Origin: Atlantibacter subterraneus
GTDB taxonomy: Bacteria; Pseudomonadota; Gammaproteobacteria; Enterobacterales; Enterobacteriaceae
Assembly (NCBI RefSeq): GCF_027853245.1
Contig: NZ_JAPTZM010000007.1
DNA length: 64,000 nucleotides
Strand: one strand, 5' to 3'
This document shows, piece by piece, positions 24,131 through 32,445 of the stretch. The notes beneath the pieces were generated by a model. The model saw only the letters and a program-made list of their open reading frames with translations. It was not told where the DNA came from and made no database searches. Each line of letters starts with the position of its first letter. Position 1 is the first letter of the stretch. A program made the translations under genes and the position numbers.

Positions 24131-26191
24131 ATGACGCGAACCGGAAAAATTATAAGCGGAGTAGCAGGCGCTTTTTTGTTGTTGGTTGTGGTGGTTGTGA
24201 TTGTTATTGCGACATTTGACTGGAACAGGCTGAAGCCAACCATCAACCAAAAAGTTTCTACTGAACTGAACCGTCCGTTTGCTATTCGCGGCGATCTTAG
24301 CGTCGCCTGGGCGCGCAACCGCGACGAGCCGGGCTGGCGCAGCTGGGTACCGTGGCCCCACGTGTACGCCAACGATATTATCCTCGGCAACCCGCCTGAC
24401 ATCCCTGCCGTCACCATGGTGCATTTGCCGCGCGTGGAAGCCACGCTGGCCCCGCTGGCGCTGCTGTCGAAAACCGTGTATCTGCCCTGGATTAAGCTGG
24501 TTAAACCCGATGCCAGGCTGATCCGCATTAACGAAAAAACCAATAACTGGACCTTCGATATGGCGAAAAGCGATAGCGAAGACGAGCCGCAGCAGCCCTC
24601 ATCCTGGTCGTTCCGTCTGGACAATATTCTGTTCGATGAAGGCCGCATCGCGGTGGATGACAGCGTCTCTAAGGCCGATGTGGAAATCCTGGTCGACCCG
24701 CTGGGCAAACCGCTGCCGTACAGCGAAGTCAGCGGCCAGAAAGCCAAAGACGACGATAAAAAACCCGGCGATTACATTTTCGGCTTAAAAATGAAGGGCC
24801 GTTATAACGAGCAGAGCGTGCAGGGCAGCGGGAAAATTGGCGGGATGTTGGCGCTACGCAGCGAAGGCACGCCATTCCCGGTGCAGGCCGATATTCGCTC
24901 CGGCAATACGCGGGTGGCGTTTCAGGGCACCGTGAACGATCCGATGAAAATGGGCGGCGTGGATCTCCAGCTCAAATTCAGCGGGGATTCATTAGGGGAA
25001 CTGTATGAACTGACCGGCGTACTGCTGCCGGATACCCCGCCTTTCGAAACCGACGGGCGTCTGGTGGCAAAAATCGATGCCGAAAAAGGCTCGGTTTTCG
25101 ACTATCGCGGCTTCCGTGGCCGTATCGGTGACAGTGACATTCGCGGCTCGCTAACCTACAGCCAGCGTGAACCGCGCCCGAAACTGGAAGGCGATCTGGA
25201 ATCGCGCCAGCTGCGGCTGGCGGATTTAGGTCCGCTAATTGGAGTGGATTCCGGTAAAGGCGCAGAGAAGAGCCGCCAGTCCGAGCAGAAAAAAGGCGAG
25301 AAATCCGCGCAACCGGCAGGCAAGGTTTTACCGTATGACAAATTCGAGACGGATAAATGGGATACCATGGATGCCGATGTGCGGTTTAAAGGACGGCGCA
25401 TCGAGCACAGCTCCACCCTGCCACTGAGCGATCTCTCTACCCATATCCTGCTGAATAACGGCGATTTACGTCTTAAGCCACTCAAGTTCGGCATGGCGGG
25501 CGGCACTATTGCCTCCAACATCCACCTCGATGGCCGGAAAAACCCGATGCGGGGCGAGGCCGATATTCAGGCGCGCCGCCTGAAGCTCAAACAGCTGATG
25601 CCGGACGTGGAATTGATGCAGAAAACGCTCGGCGAAATGAACGGTGATGCGGAGTTCCGCGGCACCGGCAACTCCATCGCCGCCCTGCTGGGCAGCAGCG
25701 ACGGTAATCTCAAGCTGCTGATGAACGACGGGCTGATTAGCCGCAACCTGATGGAAATTCTCGGTCTCAACGTGGGCAATTTCCTGGTCGGGCAAATCTT
25801 TGGTGATGAAGAAGTGCGCGTCAACTGCGCCGCCGCCAACCTGGATATCCGCCGTGGCGTGGCGCGCCCGCAAATCTTCGCGTTCGACACCGAAAACGCG
25901 GTGGTCAACATTACCGGCACCGCCAGCTTTGCCTCGGAGCAGCTCGATTTAACCATCGATCCGGAAAGTAAAGGGATACGCATTGTCACGCTGCGCTCGC
26001 CGCTGTACGTGCGCGGCACCTTTAAAAACCCGGATTACGGCGTGAAGCCGGGGCCGCTGATTGCCCGCGGTGCGGTGGCCGCGGCGCTGGCAACGCTGGT
26101 CACACCGGCTGCCGCGCTACTGGCGCTGATCTCTCCGTCGGAAGGCGAAGCGAATCAGTGTCAGGTGATTTTGTCGCAGATGAAGAAGTAA
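24131..26191 (+). CDS. yhjG: AsmA-family inner-membrane protein YhjG
   Basis: 686 residues. One N-terminal membrane anchor (about 7-29), then a long periplasmic beta-rich body with the AsmA N-terminal block (NRLKPTINQKVSTELNRPFAIRGDL) and the AsmA-like C-terminal domain. The end is a short hydrophobic alanine-rich helix and EANQCQVILSQMKK. AsmA-like proteins are thought to carry or influence phospholipid transport to the outer membrane; the role of YhjG itself is poorly defined. Start at ATG 24131 after GAGGTGGGC. It lies 58 bp after pdeH in the same direction. Confidence 0.9.
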   Translation: MTRTGKIISGVAGAFLLLVVVVVIVIATFDWNRLKPTINQKVSTELNRPFAIRGDLSVAWARNRDEPGWRSWVPWPHVYANDIILGNPPDIPAVTMVHLPRVEATLAPLALLSKTVYLPWIKLVKPDARLIRINEKTNNWTFDMAKSDSEDEPQQPSSWSFRLDNILFDEGRIAVDDSVSKADVEILVDPLGKPLPYSEVSGQKAKDDDKKPGDYIFGLKMKGRYNEQSVQGSGKIGGMLALRSEGTPFPVQADIRSGNTRVAFQGTVNDPMKMGGVDLQLKFSGDSLGELYELTGVLLPDTPPFETDGRLVAKIDAEKGSVFDYRGFRGRIGDSDIRGSLTYSQREPRPKLEGDLESRQLRLADLGPLIGVDSGKGAEKSRQSEQKKGEKSAQPAGKVLPYDKFETDKWDTMDADVRFKGRRIEHSSTLPLSDLSTHILLNNGDLRLKPLKFGMAGGTIASNIHLDGRKNPMRGEADIQARRLKLKQLMPDVELMQKTLGEMNGDAEFRGTGNSIAALLGSSDGNLKLLMNDGLISRNLMEILGLNVGNFLVGQIFGDEEVRVNCAAANLDIRRGVARPQIFAFDTENAVVNITGTASFASEQLDLTIDPESKGIRIVTLRSPLYVRGTFKNPDYGVKPGPLIARGAVAAALATLVTPAAALLALISPSEGEANQCQVILSQMKK

Positions 26192-26198
26192 CAAGAAA

Positions 26199-26226
26199 AA
26201 ACCCGGCTTTCTTAAAAGCCGGGTTT
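26199..26226. terminator. Bidirectional terminator between yhjG and yhjJ
   Basis: Stem AAACCCGGCTTT with AAAGCCGGGTTT around CTTA, flanked by A-rich and T-rich bases. It lies between two convergent genes and can stop both. Confidence 0.9.
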
Positions 26227-26231
26227 GTTAA

Positions 26232-27707
26232 TTACTGAGCGGCAGGCGCGCCCGCATCGCCTTCAGGCGTGGGCTCTTCTACAACAGGTTCCTGCGCCAT
26301 AATCTTGTCCCAGGTCGCCTTCAGCACCTTCATATCAAATTCCGGTTCGCCCTGCGGCTGTAACAGAATCAACGCCATCTCGTGGGATAACTGCTGGCGC
26401 AGATCCTGATTCAGTTGATCAACCGTTAAGCCGTTGAGGAAATCCTGGCGCAGCTTCTGGTATTGCTCTGGCGCGATATCCACCACCTGGTTTTGCAGCG
26501 TGCGCAGCCGTTGGTTAATCAGAATATCGGTATCGGTGCGCGCATAAGTCGCAAACAGCTTTTGCAGTTCGGCTTTTTTCTGCGTGATGAGCGCGTCAAA
26601 CTCTTCTTTTGCCAGCCCGTTGCTGCGCACATTCGCCAGCTCTTTGGCGACCAGATTCAGGTTGCTGTCCAGCTTCTCGCCCGGTGATTCAATATTGATG
26701 GCGCACTGCGCGCGCTGGAACAGCACCCGGCAGTCAAAGCCCAGATTGAGATCTTTGACGTTGCTGCGGGTTAAGTACTGCTGCACATGCCAGAACAGCG
26801 CTTCACGCGCCAGATCGGCGCGCCAGTAGCGCAGCAGCGCGGCAGATTCGCGGATCGGCTGCCAGGGCGTATCCCAGGTGATGCCCAGGCGATCCTGGCG
26901 CACCGCAGTCGTCATGATACTGACCGGGTCATGGCGCAGCGGAGAAAGCGTCGGCACCGGCGCTGGTGTTTCACGTTTACCCTTCAGGCTACCAAAGGTT
27001 TTGTTGATTTGTTCCGCGACCGCGCGGCTGTCGATATTGCCCACTACGATCAGCGTCATAGCATCCGGCGTGTACCATTTTTGATAAAACGCCTTCAAAT
27101 GCTCGGCATCCACCGGTTGCTTCGGCGATTCAGAGGGATCGTGGCCTAACAGCGTCGAGCCTTTAAGGCGGTAGCGCCAGCTGCCTTCTTTGGTGTCGGC
27201 GGGGGCGGTCAGCACCATATCCTGGGTTTGCAGCGCGTGAGTCACGCTCTGCGGGGTGATCGTCAGATTGCCAGCGGCATCCGCCAGCCAGGTCAACGAC
27301 TCTTTCAGCAGGTCATTGCGGCTATTCGGCAGGCTGAGATTGTATTGCGTGAAGTCATAAGAAACGATAGCGGGCGGCATAGGGCGTTTAGGATCGACGC
27401 TTTGCTGCCACATGGAGCGAGCCTGTACCGGCTGCAGGCTGCCGCTTTGGGTCAGCGCAACCCGGGGCAGAAAGTGGCTATAACCCGTTTGTTGGGTGCT
27501 TTCGGTCAGTGAACCGGTATTGATTAACAGTCGGATTTCGATGCGGTCGCTGGGACGCTGCGGCGTTGCCAGAACTTGCCACTGAAACCCATTTGAAAGT
27601 GTGCCCTGTTGCCATGCCGGGTCCGGCTGGAGCGCTTCTGCCTGCACGTTACCGACGATGGCTAACAGCAAACCGCCGGTGAAAATTCGAGTAAATGTGC
27701 CCTGCAT
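26232..27707 (-). CDS. yhjJ: YhjJ, M16 peptidase homologue without the zinc motif
   Basis: 491 residues with a signal peptide (cleavage after NVQA), so periplasmic. It has the two-half M16 (pitrilysin/insulinase) layout, but the HXXEH zinc site is replaced by GYSHFLPRVAL: only one His remains and the Glu is gone. The second half keeps family blocks such as KAFYQKWYTPDAMTLIVVGNID. Catalysis is therefore unlikely and a binding or chaperone-like role is more probable. The protein ends in a proline- and acid-rich tail (EEPTPEGDAGAPAAQ). Confidence 0.9.
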   Translation of the reverse strand: MQGTFTRIFTGGLLLAIVGNVQAEALQPDPAWQQGTLSNGFQWQVLATPQRPSDRIEIRLLINTGSLTESTQQTGYSHFLPRVALTQSGSLQPVQARSMWQQSVDPKRPMPPAIVSYDFTQYNLSLPNSRNDLLKESLTWLADAAGNLTITPQSVTHALQTQDMVLTAPADTKEGSWRYRLKGSTLLGHDPSESPKQPVDAEHLKAFYQKWYTPDAMTLIVVGNIDSRAVAEQINKTFGSLKGKRETPAPVPTLSPLRHDPVSIMTTAVRQDRLGITWDTPWQPIRESAALLRYWRADLAREALFWHVQQYLTRSNVKDLNLGFDCRVLFQRAQCAINIESPGEKLDSNLNLVAKELANVRSNGLAKEEFDALITQKKAELQKLFATYARTDTDILINQRLRTLQNQVVDIAPEQYQKLRQDFLNGLTVDQLNQDLRQQLSHEMALILLQPQGEPEFDMKVLKATWDKIMAQEPVVEEPTPEGDAGAPAAQ

Positions 27708-27863
27708 GTGAACCCCTGATCAACATTCCTGGTTAAAAACAAGCAAAGGCGGCCCGTCCTTTTTACGTGGGCCACCTAAGGTAACGTTTCGCTACAGCGT
27801 TTGACCGCGCAAACTGAAAAACGTCACGTTAAAAAGTAAAAATTAGGGCAATTATGCGCAGGA

Positions 27864-27892
27864 GCCCGCGGCCAGGGCAAGCCGCCGCGGGC
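27864..27892. terminator. GC-rich hairpin downstream of dctA
   Basis: Arms GCCCGCGGC and GCCGCGGGC with an 11-nt loop, 13 bp past the dctA stop. There is no T-run on the minus strand, so it is likely a 3'-end stabilising structure. Confidence 0.45.
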
Positions 27893-27904
27893 AAATGAGT
27901 GATA

Positions 27905-29191
27905 TCAAGAGGATAATTGTTGTTTCGTTTCGTTACTGTCACGGTTATTCAGGGTGTCATTGAGCTTTTTCTGGTCCAGCTCTTTGACCCATTTCGCCAC
28001 CACCACCGTTGCTACGCCGTTACCCACCAGGTTGGTTAACGCACGCGCTTCAGACATAAAACGGTCGATGCCGAGGATCAGCGCCAGGCCCGCCACCGGC
28101 AAATGCCCAACGGCGGAAATGGTGGCTGCCAGCACGATAAACCCGCTGCCGGTCACCCCTGCCGCGCCTTTTGAGGAGAGCAGCAGCACCACCAGCAGCG
28201 TGATTTGATGGAAAATATCCATCTGGCTGTTGGTGGCCTGGGCGATAAACACCGCCGCCATGGTCAGGTAAATCGATGTGCCGTCGAGGTTAAACGAGTA
28301 ACCCGTCGGGATAACCAGCCCCACCACCGATTTACGGCAGCCGAGTTTTTCCATTTTATCGAGCATACGCGGCAGCGCGGATTCTGATGAGGAGGTGCCG
28401 AGGACGATCAGCAGTTCTTCACGGATATAGCGGATGAACTTGAAGATGCTGAAGCCGGTCGCGCGGGCAATACTGCCCAGCACCACCACCACGAACAGGA
28501 TACAGGTGATATAGAAGCAGATAATCAGCTGGCCCAGCTGTACCAGCGTGCCGACGCCGTATTTCCCGATGGTAAACGCCATCGCGCCAAACGCGCCGAT
28601 AGGGGCCAGACGCATAATCATGTTGATGATGCCGAAAATCACCTGCGAGAAGCTTTCAATCACGTTGAAAATCAGCTGGCCTTTATTGCCCAGACGATGC
28701 AGCGCAAAACCAAACATCACCGCGAACAGCAGCACTTGCAGAATGTTACCGCTGGCGAACGCGCCGATAACGCTGTTCGGGATCACGTCCATCAGAAACG
28801 CGACAATTCCCTGCTGTTCCGCCTGCTGGGCATACACGGCGACGGCTTTGGCATCGAGCGTTGCCGGGTCGACGTTCATGCCCGCACCTGGCTGCACGAT
28901 ATTGACGATCACCAGGCCGATAATCAGCGCCAGCGTCGAGACAATTTCAAAGTAGAGCAGCGCCACTGCGCCGGTGCGCCCCACCGCTTTCATGCTCTCC
29001 ATACCTGCGATGCCGGTTACCACGGTACAGAAAATAACCGGGGCGATAACCATTTTGATCAGCTTAACGAATGCATCGCCCAGCGGCTTCATCTGCGCGC
29101 CGAGTTCAGGGTAGTAGTGACCGAGTAAAATCCCGATAGCGATGGCGGCCAGAACCTGAAAATAAAGACTTTTGAATAATGAGATTTTCAT
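27905..29191 (-). CDS. dctA: C4-dicarboxylate:cation symporter DctA
   Basis: 428 residues from the ATG at 29191 (MKISLFKSLYFQVLAAIAIG), the E. coli length; the 17-codon upstream extension is unlikely. It imports succinate, fumarate, malate and orotate aerobically. The glutamate-transporter fold is clear: the serine-rich motif GTSSSESALPRMLDKM, the second hairpin SSKGAAGVTGSGFIVLAAT and the substrate-binding NLVGNGVATVVVAKW. An AAGGA ribosome site precedes the start. In E. coli it is controlled by DcuSR and CRP. Confidence 0.97.
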   Translation of the reverse strand: MKISLFKSLYFQVLAAIAIGILLGHYYPELGAQMKPLGDAFVKLIKMVIAPVIFCTVVTGIAGMESMKAVGRTGAVALLYFEIVSTLALIIGLVIVNIVQPGAGMNVDPATLDAKAVAVYAQQAEQQGIVAFLMDVIPNSVIGAFASGNILQVLLFAVMFGFALHRLGNKGQLIFNVIESFSQVIFGIINMIMRLAPIGAFGAMAFTIGKYGVGTLVQLGQLIICFYITCILFVVVVLGSIARATGFSIFKFIRYIREELLIVLGTSSSESALPRMLDKMEKLGCRKSVVGLVIPTGYSFNLDGTSIYLTMAAVFIAQATNSQMDIFHQITLLVVLLLSSKGAAGVTGSGFIVLAATISAVGHLPVAGLALILGIDRFMSEARALTNLVGNGVATVVVAKWVKELDQKKLNDTLNNRDSNETKQQLSS

Positions 29192-29368
29192 AGGGTGTCC
29201 TTGCGAGGAAAAGTCCACAGATTGCATAGGGTCTTTATGCAACCCGTGGCGCTAAAAATAACACCCGCCAAACAGCGCAGATATAACAATGCATCAAAAT
29301 TGAAACATAAATGTTAAGAAACATGAGCTGACTCGCACCAGCCCATGACGTCGCGCTGCGCTAAAACC

Positions 29369-31363
29369 TCATACTTTCGGGTTAGGTAACCAGTTTTTTT
29401 CAAACTCGGCTGGCGTCACCGCTTTGCCAAACAGATACCCCTGGGCAACAACCACACCCGCGTCGGCCAGCCACTGACGCTGGGCATCGTTTTCCACCCC
29501 TTCGGCAATCACGTCCAGCTCCATGCTTTTCGCCATCGCGATAATCGCCGAGACCATGCTGTGGTCGTCCGGGATGCCTTCCACGAAGTTTTTGTCGATT
29601 TTTAACACGTCTACCGGTACCGACTTCATATGATGCAAGTGGCGCAGGCTGGCGTAACCCATGCCAAAATCATCCAGCGCAATGCGCACGCCGGCCTGGC
29701 GCAGCGGACGGAGAATATTGACCGCCGCATCCGGATCGTCAATGCGACGGCTTTCGGTCACTTCCAGAATCAGCGTGCCGGGTTTGATGTGATAGCGCGA
29801 CAGCAGCTCCAGCACGTCGTTCATCATATTGTGATGCAATAACTGGAGCGCCGAGAGGTTCACCGACAGCGGCAACGCGATATTGCGCGACTGCCAGGCC
29901 GCCAGCAGCCGGCAGGATTCTTCCAGGATCCAGTGCCCCACCGTGACCATCAGCCCGCAGGACTCAATGCGTTCGATTAAATCGTCCGGCAACTCCCAGT
30001 GACCATCCGGCTGCTTCTGGCGCAGCAACACTTCCGCGCTGACCAGTTCGCCGCTGCGTAAATCCACCTGCGGCTGTAGCCAGATGGCAAATTGATCGCT
30101 GTCCAGCGCAGTAATAATGTCGCTCTCTTCGGTCAGACGCTTTTGTGCCAGCGCCATCTGCACCGGATCGAAGAACTGGATCTGGTTTTTGCCCTTGCGG
30201 CGGGCGCTGAAGGCGGCGGATATCGCGCGGCGATATAACTGCTCCGGCGTCAAGCCACCGTAAAACATGGCGATACCGATGCTGGCGGTGGGGCGCAGTT
30301 GGATCCCGTTAATCGGCAGCTTTTCGCCCAGCTCTTTTTGCAGGCGCTGCGCCAGGGTAATGGCGTGCCAGGGCTCTTTCACGCCGTGGGCGATAACGGC
30401 GAAATCGTAATGGCTCACCTGCGCCAATACCATGCGCGGCGGCAGCGCCGCTTTAAGTTTGCTCACCAGCGTCAGCAGCAGGACTTCGCGTTGTTCTTCA
30501 TTTAATACGCCTGCGACGTCCTGCAACGTTTCGCAGGCAATCACCAGCAGCGCCAGCGGGTGACTGTTGCCGGTGGATTGATCCAGCAACGCCATCAGCA
30601 GCGGTTTATTAGGCAATTCGGTGGCCGGGAAGCGCGTGGCCTGAGAAGTCATCTCTTCATGCTGGCGCAGCAGCGTTTGCTGATTGCGGTTATAGCTGCG
30701 CACCAGCATGGCGATCTCATCGTCATGATGCAGGCGCGGAAGGGTCAGTTGATGCCCCAGCACGTCCTGGGCATCCAGATGGTTCAGCTCGCGCGCCAGC
30801 TTGCGTAGCGGACGCACCATCAGCCGGTTGATGCACCAGGTGATCGCCACGGAGAGCATCAGCGACAGCAGCAGCCACGACGTCACCAGCGTCGAAATGG
30901 CGCTGATGATGAATTTATACATCCGCCAGGAATCGGCCTGCAGCACCAGATAGGCCAGCGGCTGCGGATTGGCGGGCCGCTCCAGTGAATAAAGCGGCAA
31001 CGAAATTTGCACCGGGATTTCGAAAATACGCGCAATCATGACCGGAATCGGTCTTTCAGGGGTGAAACTCAACCGCAATGCCTGAAACTGATTAGGCAGC
31101 ACCACATCCGCGCGGCTGATAACCCCAGCAGGCTTGATCTGCTTAAGGATGGCTTCGGCTTCCGGGATATCGGCTTTCAGCACAGCGGCAGAAAGCGGCA
31201 GGCGCACAGAACGGGCGATGCTTTCCATCTGCATCGCAGTGTTATAACGATTTTGCTGCACAAAATGGAAAAGCAAAATCACTACAAAAACAAAAATAAA
31301 AACCACAGCGACGGCTGAAACCATCGCCATCTGCTTTATCGTTAACGAACGACTGACTCGCAA
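29369..31363 (-). CDS. pdeK: Cyclic-di-GMP phosphodiesterase PdeK (YhjK), degenerate GGDEF plus EAL
   Basis: 664 residues: membrane span (12-32), periplasmic region to about 150, second span, HAMP-like linker (RPLRKLARELNHLD), GGDEF fold and EAL domain. The GGDEF signature is replaced by SHYDF, so cyclase activity is not expected. The EAL half is intact: AEVLLR, LEVTESR, LDDFGMGYASL, LKIDKNFV and AEGVEND. In E. coli this gene borders the bcs cellulose operon; here the next gene upstream is pgaA. An 8-bp inverted repeat (GCAGGATA, 10-nt loop, TATCCTGC; 31391-31416) lies just upstream of its start. Confidence 0.93.
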   Translation of the reverse strand: MRVSRSLTIKQMAMVSAVAVVFIFVFVVILLFHFVQQNRYNTAMQMESIARSVRLPLSAAVLKADIPEAEAILKQIKPAGVISRADVVLPNQFQALRLSFTPERPIPVMIARIFEIPVQISLPLYSLERPANPQPLAYLVLQADSWRMYKFIISAISTLVTSWLLLSLMLSVAITWCINRLMVRPLRKLARELNHLDAQDVLGHQLTLPRLHHDDEIAMLVRSYNRNQQTLLRQHEEMTSQATRFPATELPNKPLLMALLDQSTGNSHPLALLVIACETLQDVAGVLNEEQREVLLLTLVSKLKAALPPRMVLAQVSHYDFAVIAHGVKEPWHAITLAQRLQKELGEKLPINGIQLRPTASIGIAMFYGGLTPEQLYRRAISAAFSARRKGKNQIQFFDPVQMALAQKRLTEESDIITALDSDQFAIWLQPQVDLRSGELVSAEVLLRQKQPDGHWELPDDLIERIESCGLMVTVGHWILEESCRLLAAWQSRNIALPLSVNLSALQLLHHNMMNDVLELLSRYHIKPGTLILEVTESRRIDDPDAAVNILRPLRQAGVRIALDDFGMGYASLRHLHHMKSVPVDVLKIDKNFVEGIPDDHSMVSAIIAMAKSMELDVIAEGVENDAQRQWLADAGVVVAQGYLFGKAVTPAEFEKNWLPNPKV

Positions 31364-32445
31364 GCTCTTTCTCCAAAGACACGGCTACTCGCAGGATACG
31401 CTCATCATTATCCTGCGCGGGCAGAGTATACTGCATTGCGGTGGGTTTTAATCAGGCCCGCCGGGGCTTTAAAGATTATTCCGGCTATTGGTTAGCCGCT
31501 GCGCTGGCATCAGCTGTTTTGTTGCTATGCCCGGCAGGTAAACCCGGATCGCCGCACGTGAATCTTCTGCACCTGTTGTCATCCTCTGGCGGAAAGTATA
31601 GCCGCTAAGTCCATCATCATTAGCGGTTATCACCAGTGTAAGACACTGTATTCAGGACCCGGAGCGAGGAAAACGCCGGGAACAGTTCAGGATTATAATT
31701 GCTGGCCACCCGCAATAATCACAGACCAATTAATAATGAGTATGAATAAATAGCGAGTAGCTTATTACGGAGAATATGCAATACGAAGTTTGAATAATTT
31801 TTTCAACCTGCGCCAGCCAACCCACACCTCACTCCAATTAATTAACGGCTATGGATATAACGACACCCGTTTTTCATTTATGGCGAAAAAGCAATAGCAA
31901 AATAATGCTAAAAAAACGTGTACAACGCCCCGTTAAACATGTCCAAAATTGTACAACAGAGAGCGTGATTATATAAGCGAACGGGCTTCCCCTGGCCGGG
32001 CGAGTTTGTTTGAGATCATGATCGGCATCACTTTTCTGACCAACATTACAGCGACTAAAATTAATAATTATTAATTTTCCTTAAGGTAATGGGTCAATTA
32101 ACCACTTGAATAAAAAGAGATTGTTTAAAAATTAATTTTTCAAGAATCATACTTTTAGTCACGAAAGATTAACTATAATCTTGGGTGACTTTGTTAAGAA
32201 ATAATTTTGATGCTGTAAATAATCTGGACACATAAGTTTCGCTTGATATACTTTTTGCGTTTTCATCTTTGCAACATGGAGCGTCGCAAATATCTCTGAC
32301 CGGGTGGTCAATAAGCCTTTCGTATGAATTTACTTATGAAATATGGAGAAACTCAGTAATTCTCCAACGTTTTTTTGTACGTATTGCAATATGCAATGTG
32401 TAGCGTTGACTGTCTCGGGCAGGAATAAAAAATATAAGGGGTGTT
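31364..32445. promoter_or_regulatory. 1.08-kb intergenic region, pgaA promoter and long leader
   Basis: No coding frame can be supported here. The region is much richer in A and T than the flanking genes, especially from 31700 on. TATACT at 32247-32252 with CTGGAC 17 bp upstream is a possible promoter. Between it and pgaA, GGA triplets occur at 32278, 32345 and 32422, and a perfect hairpin TGGAGAA/TTCTCCA lies at 32344-32366. E. coli pgaA has a CsrA-repressed leader of over 200 nt with GGA motifs, so the same kind of control is plausible but not shown. Confidence 0.5.
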
